Positions 24,181 to 32,311 of a stretch of 64,000 nt of DNA are shown here, in pieces (position 1 is the first letter of the stretch; the number at the start of each line of letters is the position of its first letter). The position numbers and the translations under genes are program-made. The DNA comes from Lentzea sp. NEAU-D7. GTDB lineage: Bacteria > Actinomycetota > Actinomycetes > Mycobacteriales > Pseudonocardiaceae. The stretch is taken from positions 620,001-684,000 of the forward strand of contig NZ_JAPJDL010000002.1 of assembly GCF_026242055.1 (NCBI RefSeq), in the 5' to 3' direction. The notes beneath the pieces were generated by a model. It made no database searches and was not told the origin of the DNA. It saw only the letters and a program-made list of their open reading frames with translations.

Positions 24181-25037
24181 TGTCCGTGCTCCGCGGAATC
24201 CCCCAGGGGCGCGAACTTCTCCGCTCCCAGCACGTCCAGCAGCGCCAACGCCTCCGCGTCACGTGATCCCGGCGGCGCGCTGTAGAGCACGAGGTGCTGG
24301 TCGTGGTCCGTGAGCGCGAGCGAGTCGCAGTCGACGGTGATCTCCCCGACCACGGGGTGCCGGAAGGTCTTCGTGAGCACCACCGCCGACTGCACGTCGT
24401 GCCGCTCCCAGAGCCGGGCGAACTCGGGACTGCCCTCGCGCAGCTCGTCGACGAGCTCGGACACCGCGGGATCGGCCGGGTACCGCGCGAGCGTGCTGCG
24501 CAGCTGCATGACGACGTGGTGGCGGAACTCGGTGGCGTCCGAGACCCCGTACAGCGTCCGCTCTTCCAGGAACGCCCGGCGCGCGAGGTTGCGGTCCCGC
24601 GGCGCGAGCTCGCGGAAGTCCTCCATCAACGCGGCCGCGAGGTCGTTGCACGCCAGCACCTCGAAGATCGCCGAGGTGACGAACCCCGCCGTCCGCGGCA
24701 GCCGTTCGAGCAGCGCGAGGATGCTCGGCCGGACGTCGCGCCGGTGCCTGCCGTCGCGGCTGGGCGCCGTTCCCGCGAGCACGTGGAGGTGGTCGGACTC
24801 GGCGTCGGTGAGCCGCAACGCCCCGGAGATCCCGGCGAGCACCTCGGTGGACGGCCGCGGCGCCCGGCCCTGTTCGAGCCGGACGTAGTACTCGGTCGAG
24901 ATGTGCGCGAGCACGGCCACCTCCTCGCGCCGCAACCCGGACGTCCGCCGCCGCGGTCCCGCGGTCAGCCCGACGTCCTCCGGCCGGAGCCGCTCACGGC
25001 GGCTGCGCAGGAACGCTCCGAGCTGCTGCTTGTCCAT
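24174..25037 (-). CDS. MmyB-type XRE regulator
   Basis: 287 residues from ATG 25037. XRE helix-turn-helix at about 5-75 with the subgroup signature TSGLRREEVAVLAHISTEYY then RLEQGR, and an MmyB-like PAS-fold ligand domain (about 100-275: FEVLACNDLAAALM, HPVVGEITVD, DHDQHLVLYSA). Such regulators are almost always divergent from a short-chain dehydrogenase they control, as here. A -10-like CATACT ends six bases before the ATG on the minus strand and no Shine-Dalgarno is seen, so the mRNA may be leaderless. The inducer probably relates to the SDR substrate. Confidence 0.86.
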   Translation of the reverse strand: MDKQQLGAFLRSRRERLRPEDVGLTAGPRRRTSGLRREEVAVLAHISTEYYVRLEQGRAPRPSTEVLAGISGALRLTDAESDHLHVLAGTAPSRDGRHRRDVRPSILALLERLPRTAGFVTSAIFEVLACNDLAAALMEDFRELAPRDRNLARRAFLEERTLYGVSDATEFRHHVVMQLRSTLARYPADPAVSELVDELREGSPEFARLWERHDVQSAVVLTKTFRHPVVGEITVDCDSLALTDHDQHLVLYSAPPGSRDAEALALLDVLGAEKFAPLGDSAEHGQS

Positions 25038-25122
25038 ACCCCGAGTATGGCCCGCGGGTGGCGGCCCAGCCTGGTACAGCCTGTGCCTGTCTCCGCCGCC
25101 CGGCACGACCGACGCTGGTGCC
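25038..25122. promoter_or_regulatory. Divergent promoter region, MmyB regulator / SDR
   Basis: Contains CAGCCTG repeated directly with a 3-base spacer (CAGCCTGGTACAGCCTG at about 25067-25083), followed by TGCCTG. Direct repeats near the centre of an MmyB/SDR gap are plausible sites for the regulator. The AGTATG at 25044-25049 is the minus-strand -10. Confidence 0.4.
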
Positions 25123-25890
25123 ATGACGAACACCAGTGGACTTCTCACCGGCAAGATCGTGCTGATCACCGGCGCCAGCAGGGGAATCGGCGAGGCCGCC
25201 GCACGGCTCTTCGCCCACGAGGGCGCCTCCGTGGTGCTGGCCGCCCGCAGCACCGGCAGCCTGACCAGGATCGTCTCCGAGATCCGGGCCGAAGGCGGCA
25301 CCGCCGACGCCATCACCCTGGACCTGGCCGACCGCGCCGGCATCCGCGCCGCGATCGACCAGGCCGGGGAACTGCACGGCCGCCTCGACGGCGCGTTCAA
25401 CAACGCCGCGGTCGTCCAGCAGCCCGGCCCGCTCGACACGACCAGCGACGACGAGATCGACGAGCAGTTCGAAGTGAACTTCCGCGCCCACTGGACCGCC
25501 ATGACCGCCGAGGCCGCTCTCATGCGGCGGCACGGGGGAGGCGCGATCGTGAACACGTCGAGCATCGGCAGCCGCCGGGCCAACCCCGTCCTGCCCGCGT
25601 ACGGCGCCATGAAGCGCGCACTCAACAGCCTCACCGAGACCGCGGCCGTGACGTGGGCCAAGGACGGCATCAGGGTCAACGGCATCACCCCCGGCGGCAC
25701 CGCGACGGCGATGATCGACCAGTGGGAGGCCGCGACCCCCGGCGTCACGGCGCACATCACCGCCACGAGCCCGGTGGGGCGCATGGCGGAGCCGCGCGAG
25801 GTCGCCGAGGTGGCGGCGTGGCTGCTGAGCGACCGGGCGTCGATGGTGAACGGAGCGCTCGTGCCGGTGGACGGCGGAGCGGGCGCCTGA
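25123..25890 (+). CDS. SDR family oxidoreductase
   Basis: 255 residues from ATG 25123. Classical SDR: cofactor motif TGASRGIG (about 17-24), FNNAAV (about 94), catalytic Ser in NTSSIGS (about 146), Tyr-x3-Lys in YGAMK (about 162-166) and the C-terminal PVDGGAGA. It is an NAD(P)H-dependent dehydrogenase or reductase of unknown substrate, probably induced through the divergent MmyB-type regulator. Confidence 0.87.
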   Translation: MTNTSGLLTGKIVLITGASRGIGEAAARLFAHEGASVVLAARSTGSLTRIVSEIRAEGGTADAITLDLADRAGIRAAIDQAGELHGRLDGAFNNAAVVQQPGPLDTTSDDEIDEQFEVNFRAHWTAMTAEAALMRRHGGGAIVNTSSIGSRRANPVLPAYGAMKRALNSLTETAAVTWAKDGIRVNGITPGGTATAMIDQWEAATPGVTAHITATSPVGRMAEPREVAEVAAWLLSDRASMVNGALVPVDGGAGA

Positions 25891-26710
25891 CGGCACTCTG
25901 CCGGTGCGAGGACCGGATCAGGGCCGTGGCGCGCTCGGCTTCGGCGGCGCTCGCTGAACAGCAGCTCGCAGAACGAGGACGCTGGCGTGCGCGTGGCGTC
26001 GCCGACGCAGCCCGGGGCGGGAGTCGGTTCCGGCTGTCCGGCTCGGGTCAGGTCCGCATGCCGACGTCGTGGCGCCCTTGGCGACCGGGAGCCGGTCCTC
26101 TGGTGATCGCACGGTCGGCCCCGGCGTGCGCGGCGTCGGTGGCGCTCGCTGAACGGCAGCTCGTTGAACGAGGTCGCGAGCGTGTGCGTGGCGTAGCCCG
26201 GTCGCGGGAGCTGACTCCCGCTGTCCGGCTCGGGTCAGGTCCGCACGCCGGCGTCGTGGCGTCCTTGGCGACCGGGAGCCGGTCCTCCGGTGACCGCGCG
26301 GTCGGCCACGGCGTGCGCGGCGTCGGTGGCGCTCGCTGAACAGCTGCTCGTGGAACGAGGTCGCGAGCGTGTGCGTGGCGTTGCCGACGTAGCCCGGTCG
26401 CGGGAGTCGGTTCCGGCTGTCCGGCTCGGCTCAGGTCCGCACGCCGGCGTCGTGGCGCCCTTGGCGACCCGGAGCCGCTCCTCTGGTGATCGCACGGTCG
26501 GCCACGGCGTGCGCGGCGTCGGCGGCGCCCGCTGAACGGCAGCTCGTGGAACGAGGTCGCGAGCGTGTGCGTGGCGTTGCCGACGTAGCCCGGTCGCGAG
26601 AGCTGACTCCCGCCGTCCGGCTCGGGTCAGGTCCGCACGCCGGCGTCGTGGCACCTTTGGCGATCCGGAGCTGCTCCTCCGGTGACCGCGCGACCGGCCC
26701 CGGCGCGCTC
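25891..26710. repeat. Array of about four ~195-bp tandem repeats
   Basis: The phrase GCTGAAC at 25953, 26148, 26335 and 26531 marks four successive units of 195, 187, 196 and about 180 bases. All units share GCGAGCGTGTGCGTGGCGT-like and AGGTCCGCACGCCGGCGTC-like blocks, with a few percent divergence; the second unit lacks the 9-base block TTGCCGACG. Unit lengths are not multiples of three, so the small open frames inside are not a repeated protein. There is no transposase, tRNA or CRISPR-like spacing. The last unit runs into the 3' end of the convergent glycosyltransferase gene. Confidence 0.8.
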
Positions 26711-27730
26711 GTACACGGTCATCGCCTCCCTCGCGAGCCTCCGCCGCGAGTAGCGGCCGAGAACGCGGTCGCGAGCGGCGATGCCGAACTGCTCCCGCCG
26801 CGTCTCGTCGGCCAGCAACGCCTTCAGCGACTGCGCGAGCCGCCGGCCGTCCCGCGGCCCGATCAGCAGGCCGGTCACGTCCGGCAGCACGACGTCGCTC
26901 AGCGCCCCGACCGCCGTGGCCACCACGGGGACACCGCAGGCCATCGCCTCCAGGGCCGCGCTGCCGTACCTCTCGTCGGACGGCGCGCACACCGCGACAT
27001 CGGCCGATCTCAGCAACGCCGGCCGATCAGCGCGCGGAACCGCGTTCGCGTCCACCAGCTCGACATGGTCCATTGCGGACACGACGGCGCCGATCGCCGA
27101 AGAAGTGGTGCCGTGAGCCAGTTCTCCGGTCACCACGACGCGCATTCGTCCATCGTGGACCGCGACCGGACCTTCCGGATCGAAGAAATCGGAGTTCACG
27201 CCGCTGGGAACCACGGACATCTGCGAGCGCCGCACGCCCAGTTGCGACAAGTGCGCCGCTTCCGCCGAACTCGTCGCCGAGATCCACGCCGCCCGGCGCG
27301 CGAGGAGGGCTTCGGCGTTGGAACGCTGTTCCAGCGCCGTCTCGCCGAAGCCGTGAAAGGAGTGCACCACCGGAACCCGAATGCGATGCGCGGCTATCAT
27401 CGACACCAATCCGGACGTCCAGTGGTGCGAGTGCACCACGTCCGGAGGCCGCTCCCGCCACTGTTCCGCGAGGAACTCGGTGAAATCGCCGAGATGCTCG
27501 ACGAGTTCGTTCTCCGTTAGTGCACAGGGCGGTCCGGCCGGAACGCGCACGACGTCGTAACCGCCGTCGGCGCCGGAAGTCGCCGGCGACGTGGGATCGC
27601 CGCGCCGGGTGTAGACGACCGGGTCGTGCCCGGAAATGCTCAACCCCGCGCACAGCTCCGCCACATGTGCGCCCTGTCCGGCGTTTTCGGGGAGTGGATC
27701 TGCCTGTACGGACACCATCGCGATTCGCAT
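26627..27730 (-). CDS. GT4 glycosyltransferase with repeat-derived tail
   Basis: 367 residues from ATG 27730 (M-R-I-A-M-V-S). GT-B fold: the N-terminal acceptor domain contains GQGAHVAELCAGLSISGHD, HSHHWTSGL and HSFHG; the C-terminal donor domain has the EX7E-type motif ERYGSAALEAMACGVPVVA (about 272-290). It is a retaining GT4 transferase, similar to MshA-like and sucrose-synthase-like enzymes, with unknown donor. The natural end is near EAMTVYERA; the last 22 or so residues are encoded by the tandem repeat, which supplies the stop codon. Monocistronic. Confidence 0.8.
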   Translation of the reverse strand: MRIAMVSVQADPLPENAGQGAHVAELCAGLSISGHDPVVYTRRGDPTSPATSGADGGYDVVRVPAGPPCALTENELVEHLGDFTEFLAEQWRERPPDVVHSHHWTSGLVSMIAAHRIRVPVVHSFHGFGETALEQRSNAEALLARRAAWISATSSAEAAHLSQLGVRRSQMSVVPSGVNSDFFDPEGPVAVHDGRMRVVVTGELAHGTTSSAIGAVVSAMDHVELVDANAVPRADRPALLRSADVAVCAPSDERYGSAALEAMACGVPVVATAVGALSDVVLPDVTGLLIGPRDGRRLAQSLKALLADETRREQFGIAARDRVLGRYSRRRLAREAMTVYERAGAGRAVTGGAAPDRQRCHDAGVRT

Positions 27731-28242
27731 CAGCCCGGCCGCATCCTCGACGTCTAGCGCGACTCCGAGCTGCCGGCTCAACTCGACGGGTTCCGGTGTG
27801 GATCAGGCGACCGTATTGCCTGCCGCCGCCGGCGACAAGGGCGCACAACCGGCGTGGTCGATCCCGGCGGCCGGGACGCCACCGCGTGCCGTCAAGGCGG
27901 AGATTCGGCCTGTTTCAAGCAAAAGCCCTGGTCAGCGTGCTGATAAGAACGGGCCGAGCCTCGCGGGCCGAGCCTCGGGCGCTGACGGCCTGAAGTATTC
28001 ACCCCATAGCGGGATGCGGACGTGGAATTCGCGTGTTCTGCCCTGATCATCCGCTGATGAGGCGCTAAACATCAACATTCGAGCACCACTCGATCGTGTG
28101 ATGCGGGGCTGTCGTGTTCACACCATCGCGTGATCGTCAATTTGGTCTCCGATCGATTGTTTGGATACGGTCCTGTCGGACTTGCGGCTGGCACGTTGCC
28201 GACGCAAACCTTTCTTGACAGCTTTCGAACAAGGAGATTTCT
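27731..28242. other. Intergenic region upstream of the chaplin-like genes
   Basis: No convincing gene in 512 bases, and GC falls towards the right end. A 13-base direct repeat GGGCCGAGCCTCG occurs at 27951-27963 and 27965-27977. TTGGTC (about 28140) followed 16 bases later by GATACG is a possible promoter for the first small secreted protein. AAGGAG at 28231-28236 is its ribosome site. Confidence 0.5.
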
Positions 28243-28479
28243 GTGCTGAAGAAGGCAGGGGCGGCCGTCGCTATCGCGGGCGCTTTCCTCGGTATTGGTT
28301 CCACGGCGCTGGCCGATGCCCCTGAGCTCGACATCACGGACCAGGTCGGCGTCGCCGACCTGAACGACTCCGAGGTGGTCAGCGACATCAACGCCTGCTT
28401 CATCGACGTCAACGTCATCGCGGTGCCGGTGCTGTCCGACAACGACAGCGGCCTGTGCGCCAACCCTGACGACAAGTGA
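28243..28479 (+). CDS. Small secreted chaplin-like protein 1
   Basis: 78 residues, GTG start with AAGGAGA seven bases upstream. Signal peptide MLKKAGAAVAIAGAFLGIG..ALA (cleavage about residue 24), leaving about 54 residues. The mature part ends with SDINACFIDVNVIAVPVL then SDNDSGLCANPD: two cysteines 19 residues apart, a VNVI strand after the first and a Cys-x-Asn after the second. That spacing recalls the chaplin domain (Cys-x3-VNV-x-Cys-x-Asn) of secreted amyloid-forming surfactants of aerial hyphae. The next gene is a paralogue. Chaplin relationship is inference. Confidence 0.7.
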   Translation: MLKKAGAAVAIAGAFLGIGSTALADAPELDITDQVGVADLNDSEVVSDINACFIDVNVIAVPVLSDNDSGLCANPDDK

Positions 28480-28485
28480 CGTGAG

Positions 28486-28515
28486 ACGGCGCCCGCTGCG
28501 GCGGTGCGCCGTTCT
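28486..28515 (+). terminator. Weak hairpin after chaplin-like gene 1
   Basis: ACGGCGC (28486-28492) and GCGCCGT (28506-28512) form a 7-bp stem with a 13-base loop, followed by TCTTT. It may terminate or attenuate transcription between the two small secreted proteins. Confidence 0.45.
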
Positions 28516-28608
28516 TTCACAAAGGGGAGCGGAGTCGGCGGGGTGCCGGTTCCGTTCCTCTCCTTGTTGCTCGTGCAGATAACGACTGGCCCGTAGGAGA
28601 ATAACGTC

Positions 28609-28926
28609 ATGCTGAAGAAGGCTATTGCCGCGGCTGCTGTGGGCGCGGGTTTCCTGATGATGGGCACGCCCGCTTTCGCGACGCAGGGCGGCGCGATGGA
28701 CGACATGATGGACCTCGCTTCGAAGTACGACCACGACCACCAGGTCGGCCTGGTCAACATGGAAGACTCCGAGCTGCTCAGCGACATCAACGTCTGCCAC
28801 GTCGACGTGAACGTCATCGCGGTGCCGATCCTCTCCAACAACGACGGCGGCCCGTGCATGAACCCCGACCTCGAGATCGAGGACGTGCACCACCACCACC
28901 ACGAGGACGACGACTCGGACCGCTGA
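28609..28926 (+). CDS. Small secreted chaplin-like protein 2, His-rich tail
   Basis: 105 residues, ATG with GGAGAA upstream. Signal peptide ends AFA-TQ (about residue 25). The core LVNMEDSELLSDINVCHVDV then NVIAVPILSNNDGGPCMNPD closely matches the upstream paralogue, including both cysteines and VNVIAVP. It adds an N-terminal insert (MDDMMDLASKYDHDHQ) and an acidic, histidine-rich tail with five consecutive histidines, a possible metal-binding feature. Probably a disulfide-bonded surface protein of hyphae or spores; the function is not known. Confidence 0.7.
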   Translation: MLKKAIAAAAVGAGFLMMGTPAFATQGGAMDDMMDLASKYDHDHQVGLVNMEDSELLSDINVCHVDVNVIAVPILSNNDGGPCMNPDLEIEDVHHHHHEDDDSDR

Positions 28927-29030
28927 CCAGCGGCACATCCCGCGAAGTAGTCGACGCACTGGCTCCTACCGGTTGATCACTTCGGGGGCCGGTACGCCTG
29001 ACGCGACGCGCGCGGTGGCGATGTGTTCTT

Positions 29031-29073
29031 CCGTGAAGCGCCCGGCTGCGACAAGCAGCCGGGCGCTTCACGG
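29031..29073. terminator. Strong hairpin terminator
   Basis: Perfect 19-bp stem, CCGTGAAGCGCCCGGCTGC pairing with its reverse complement across a 5-base loop. It lies about 105 bases after the second chaplin-like gene and closes that transcript. Confidence 0.8.
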
Positions 29074-29180
29074 CATGTCCGGTCCTTGTTGCGCCGCAAC
29101 GGTTTGCAAGCAGCGCTCACATCACCTCTTCTAGCGGTTTAGGTGCGTTGTCACGTGATCTGTCATCTCTGCTGTTCACC

Positions 29181-29351
29181 ATGGTCCGCATGAGCCGGAC
29201 ACCGATCTTCGACGAGCTTTACGCCAAGTACGTGGGCACGCCCGCGAGAGACGCGACGGCGCCCCAGTGGCCGGGTGAGACCGACGAGGTGCGACCCGTC
29301 GCCGGTTCACTCGAACCTGCCGGGGCACCGAGCCATCGACGTCCGATGTAG
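29181..29351 (+). CDS. Hypothetical small protein
   Basis: 56 residues from ATG 29181 (MVRMSRTPIFDELYAKYVG), with ATG 29190 as an alternative start. Not recognised. It has actinomycete-like codon use, ends ten bases before the serine hydrolase start, and could be a short upstream gene or leader peptide. No signal peptide or membrane helix. Support is weak: no clear ribosome site. Confidence 0.35.
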   Translation: MVRMSRTPIFDELYAKYVGTPARDATAPQWPGETDEVRPVAGSLEPAGAPSHRRPM

Positions 29352-29360
29352 AGGACCGAG

Positions 29361-30740
29361 ATGAAGCTCAAGCGGATCAGTCTGGTGTGCGCGGCGCTCG
29401 CGGTGGTGGCGGCCTCCACGACGCCGGTCGCCACTGCGGACGGTCAACCGTTGGCCGAGCGCCTGCGTGAGGCGGTGGCGGCACAGAACTTCAAGGACGT
29501 CGTCGACCTGACTCCGCCCGGTGCGCAACCGTCGGCGCAGCACGAGGAGTACGACCCGTCCCCTGCCGAGCTGATGAGGCGGGCCCGCACGCGCTCCGAG
29601 GGCAGGCCTCTGCACCAGACGCCGAACCTGGACGTGGCGGTCATCAAGCTCGACCCGGCCGGGCGGCCGCAGGCCGTCGCGAACGTGCTGCTCAGCCCGC
29701 AGCACCCGAACGGCGTGGTCGTGCCCGTCCAGCCCCGGTCGCTGTCCACCGACCAGGTCCGTTACCGCTGGTGGAATGACGCCGAGTGGGACACCAACGG
29801 TGGCAGGGGCACCCGGGACGTGCTGCCGGGGAGGGAAAACGCGCCGATCGACTTCTCCTCGCCGTACCCGGCGTCCGTGCTCAAGCTGCTCGTGGGCTTC
29901 GGCGTGCTGCGACTGGTGGACCTCGGCAGGATCGACCTCGACGCCGACTACGCCTTCGACCCCAACCCGGCGCGCCAGGTGTGCGGCGGTCCGACGGTGA
30001 AGAAGGTCCGGCAGCACTTCGACGAGATGATCACGAAGTCGCAGAACGAGTCCACCTGCGCGCTGGTGAAGCTGCTGCACGACCTGAACGCGTGGGACGA
30101 GGTCAACCGGACGTTCGCGGACCTGGGCATGCCGACGCTGATGGTCACCGGGACGAATCCCGGCAACGGGGGCGCCTGGGGCGGCTCCAACATGAGCGGC
30201 CTCGACACCGCCAAGCTCCTGCTGCTGATCAACGGCGGCGCGGACGTGCTGTGGACGACGAACGACGGCAAACCGGTCACGGCCCACGAACTCTCGCCGT
30301 CGTCGCGGACGTTCTTCCTGGACACCCTGGCGGCCCAGGGTCACAACGAGATGCTGTCCACGCCGAACTGGTGCGGCCGCGACTACCCGGTGCAGGGCAT
30401 CCCGCAGCAGGTGCCGTCGCGCTGGATCAAGCCGGACGGCACCGTGACCGTCGGCGACGCGGTCTACGACCGCGACGTGCGTCCGTGCAACGACGCCGCC
30501 GAGGTGACGTTCGCGCACAAGACCGGCTGGACCGCCACCGCGGGTTCCGACGCGGGCATCGTGAAGTCGTTGCCCGGGAAGAACAAGCGCGACTACGTCG
30601 TCGTCGTGTTCGGCAACCTGGGCATGGACTACACCGACCCGGTCCGGCCGGCCGACCCGCCCGGCGTCTTCCCCGTCCTGTACACGCAGAAGTTCGCACA
30701 GCTCGGCAAGCAGATCGACGTCGTCCTGCGGAGTTCGTGA
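29361..30740 (+). CDS. Secreted serine hydrolase, class A beta-lactamase-like
   Basis: 459 residues, ATG behind GAGGA. Signal peptide residues 1-27 (ending TADG). The penicillin-recognising fold is indicated by the SxxK motif SVLK in YPASVLKLLVGFG (about 172-175), an S-x-N-type motif SQNEST (about 229) and KTG in HKTGW (about 392). The 150-residue N-terminal extension is not found in true beta-lactamases. It could be a D,D-peptidase, esterase or beta-lactamase acting in the cell wall; the sequence does not decide between them. Confidence 0.78.
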   Translation: MKLKRISLVCAALAVVAASTTPVATADGQPLAERLREAVAAQNFKDVVDLTPPGAQPSAQHEEYDPSPAELMRRARTRSEGRPLHQTPNLDVAVIKLDPAGRPQAVANVLLSPQHPNGVVVPVQPRSLSTDQVRYRWWNDAEWDTNGGRGTRDVLPGRENAPIDFSSPYPASVLKLLVGFGVLRLVDLGRIDLDADYAFDPNPARQVCGGPTVKKVRQHFDEMITKSQNESTCALVKLLHDLNAWDEVNRTFADLGMPTLMVTGTNPGNGGAWGGSNMSGLDTAKLLLLINGGADVLWTTNDGKPVTAHELSPSSRTFFLDTLAAQGHNEMLSTPNWCGRDYPVQGIPQQVPSRWIKPDGTVTVGDAVYDRDVRPCNDAAEVTFAHKTGWTATAGSDAGIVKSLPGKNKRDYVVVVFGNLGMDYTDPVRPADPPGVFPVLYTQKFAQLGKQIDVVLRSS

Positions 30741-30838
30741 CCTGGGCACAAATCGGCACGGTGAGGGTTGAGGTTCGTCTGCGTGGGCACCCAGAGACAG
30801 ATGTCGCACCTGAGAGTCAGGTGTCGGGGAAGGACGAC

Positions 30839-31012
30839 ATGGGCACCGACGACAAGTTCGACGCCAAGGCCGACCAGCTCAAGGGCAAGGTCAAGGAAGG
30901 CGTCGGCAACGCGACCGACGACCCCGGCCTGCAGGCCGAGGGCCAGACCGACCAGTCCAAGGGCCACCTCAAGGAGGCGGCCGAGAAGGTCAAGGACGTC
31001 TTCAAGAGCTGA
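30839..31012 (+). CDS. CsbD family stress protein
   Basis: 57 residues, ATG with GGGGAAGGA upstream. The whole protein is the CsbD four-helix repeat: DKFDAKADQLKGKVKEGVG then a second lysine-rich amphipathic half with KSKG-like DQSKGHLKEAAEKVK. CsbD proteins are small, abundant and usually under general stress sigma control; the molecular role is unknown. It is monocistronic, bounded by a strong terminator. Confidence 0.88.
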   Translation: MGTDDKFDAKADQLKGKVKEGVGNATDDPGLQAEGQTDQSKGHLKEAAEKVKDVFKS

Positions 31013-31025
31013 TCTGAGAACTCGG

Positions 31026-31059
31026 AAGGGTGCGTGCATCACTTGATGCACGCACCCTT
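31026..31059. terminator. Strong hairpin after csbD-like gene
   Basis: AAGGGTGCGTGCATCA at 31026-31041 pairs perfectly with 31044-31059, giving up to 16 bp and a minimal loop; CTTCGTTTC follows. Confidence 0.85.
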
Positions 31060-31067
31060 CTTCGTTT

Positions 31068-31091
31068 CGCATCCTCCGATCGGAGGATGCG
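31068..31091. promoter_or_regulatory. Perfect 24-base palindrome
   Basis: CGCATCCTCCGA followed immediately by its reverse complement TCGGAGGATGCG. It lies eight bases after the csbD terminator and about 80 bases before the acyltransferase. With no loop it suits a dimeric DNA-binding protein better than an RNA hairpin; the response regulator at 33598 is one possible binder. Confidence 0.45.
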
Positions 31092-31169
31092 CAGGCTCTA
31101 CCGCGTCCGCGGTGATCCCCGCCCGCGTGGTCGATCCGGCGCGGCGCCATGGGCGGCAGGCTTCCTCGC

Positions 31170-32291
31170 ATGGCCCTCATCGAGGTGCAGCGCCCGGCGC
31201 GCATCTCCTACATCGACAACCTCCGCGTCTTCCTGACACTCCTGGTGGTCGCGCACCACTCCGCGGCTCCCTACAGCAACCTCGACGCCTGGCCGAAGTG
31301 GCACGAACCCGCTTCGTCGTCCGCGGCGGAGCCGCTGGACCTGCTGCTCCTGGTCAACCAGACGTTCTTCATGGGCTTCTTCTTCCTGTTGTCCGGGTAC
31401 TTCGCACCCGGTGCGGTAGACAGGAGAGGGCCGCGCAGGTTCGCGGTGGAACGTCTGAAGCGGCTCGGGATCCCGTTCCTCGGGTTCATCGTGCTGCTGC
31501 GCCCGTTGTTCGTGCTGCCGGACTACGTCAACCTCCCGGCCGCGACCCGGCCGTCCTTCGCGGTCCACTACCTCACCACCTGGGAAGTAGGGCCCGCCTG
31601 GTTCCTCGAAGTGCTGCTGATCTTCTCGCTCGCGTACGCGCTGTTGCGGCACTTGCGCGCGACCGCGGAGCCTGGGCGGCCACGACCGTTGCGGAGGCGA
31701 GACCTGCTGGCCTTCGTGCTCGTTCTCAGCGTGGTCACCTACGCCTGGCGGTTCCTGGTCCCGCACGGCACCAAAGAGCCGCTGCTCGGACTGCCCAGCC
31801 CCGCCTACATGCCGCAGTACGTGCTGCTGTTCGCGGTAGGTGTCGCGGCGTACCGCCACCGCTGGCTCGCGACGCTTCCGCGGAAATCGGGCTGGTTCGG
31901 CGTGCTCCTGGTGGTGGTGTCGCTCGTGCCGCTGGCACTGGGCGGCTACCGGGGCTTCGGGGTGTCCGGTGAGCTGGCCGGTCACGACCTCGCCCACCTG
32001 GCTCTGGCCCTGTCGGAGTCGCTGTTCGCGGTCGGGGTCGTCCTGGTGCTGCTCCGCGTGTTCGAACGCTTCGCCGCCGGTACGTCGCGCTTCAGCCGCT
32101 TCCTGGCCGACAACGCCTTCCTCGTCTACCTCGTGCACGCGCCGGTGATTGTGGGCGCCGAGGCGGCGCTGCGGCCACTCGATGCGGCACCTGTGCCGAA
32201 GTTCCTGCTGACGTTGGTGATCGCCGCGGTCGCGAGCTGGGCGATCTCGGGCGCGCTGCGGCGTGTGCCCGTCGTCCGGGCAACGGTGTAG
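31170..32291 (+). CDS. Acyltransferase family 3 membrane protein
   Basis: 373 residues from ATG 31170; ATG 31149 is in frame but has no better ribosome site. Ten or so membrane helices; the family signature YIDNLRVFLTLLVVAHHSA holds the catalytic-type histidine pair (about 28), and FFMGFFFLLSGYFAP the second conserved block. Acyltransferase-3 proteins move acetyl or other acyl groups onto sugars or lipids at the cell surface. Upstream of a two-component system with a 20-base gap, so possibly co-transcribed. Confidence 0.85.
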   Translation: MALIEVQRPARISYIDNLRVFLTLLVVAHHSAAPYSNLDAWPKWHEPASSSAAEPLDLLLLVNQTFFMGFFFLLSGYFAPGAVDRRGPRRFAVERLKRLGIPFLGFIVLLRPLFVLPDYVNLPAATRPSFAVHYLTTWEVGPAWFLEVLLIFSLAYALLRHLRATAEPGRPRPLRRRDLLAFVLVLSVVTYAWRFLVPHGTKEPLLGLPSPAYMPQYVLLFAVGVAAYRHRWLATLPRKSGWFGVLLVVVSLVPLALGGYRGFGVSGELAGHDLAHLALALSESLFAVGVVLVLLRVFERFAAGTSRFSRFLADNAFLVYLVHAPVIVGAEAALRPLDAAPVPKFLLTLVIAAVASWAISGALRRVPVVRATV

Positions 32292-32311
32292 CCGGGCGCG
32301 GGCGTGCGATC

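Noticed and set aside
25891..26710. CRISPR array
   Set aside because: The whole unit repeats at about 195 bases with near-identical sequence; there are no short repeats with unique spacers and no cas genes.
25918..26990. Small open frames repeated inside the tandem array, on both strands
   Set aside because: Unit lengths (195, 187, 196) are not all multiples of three, so the frames change between units; a repeated protein would keep the register.
28214..28242. TTGACA 17 bases before TTTCTG as a promoter for chaplin-like gene 1
   Set aside because: The -10 would abut the start codon and destroy the use of the good AAGGAGA ribosome site that lies between; chance match.
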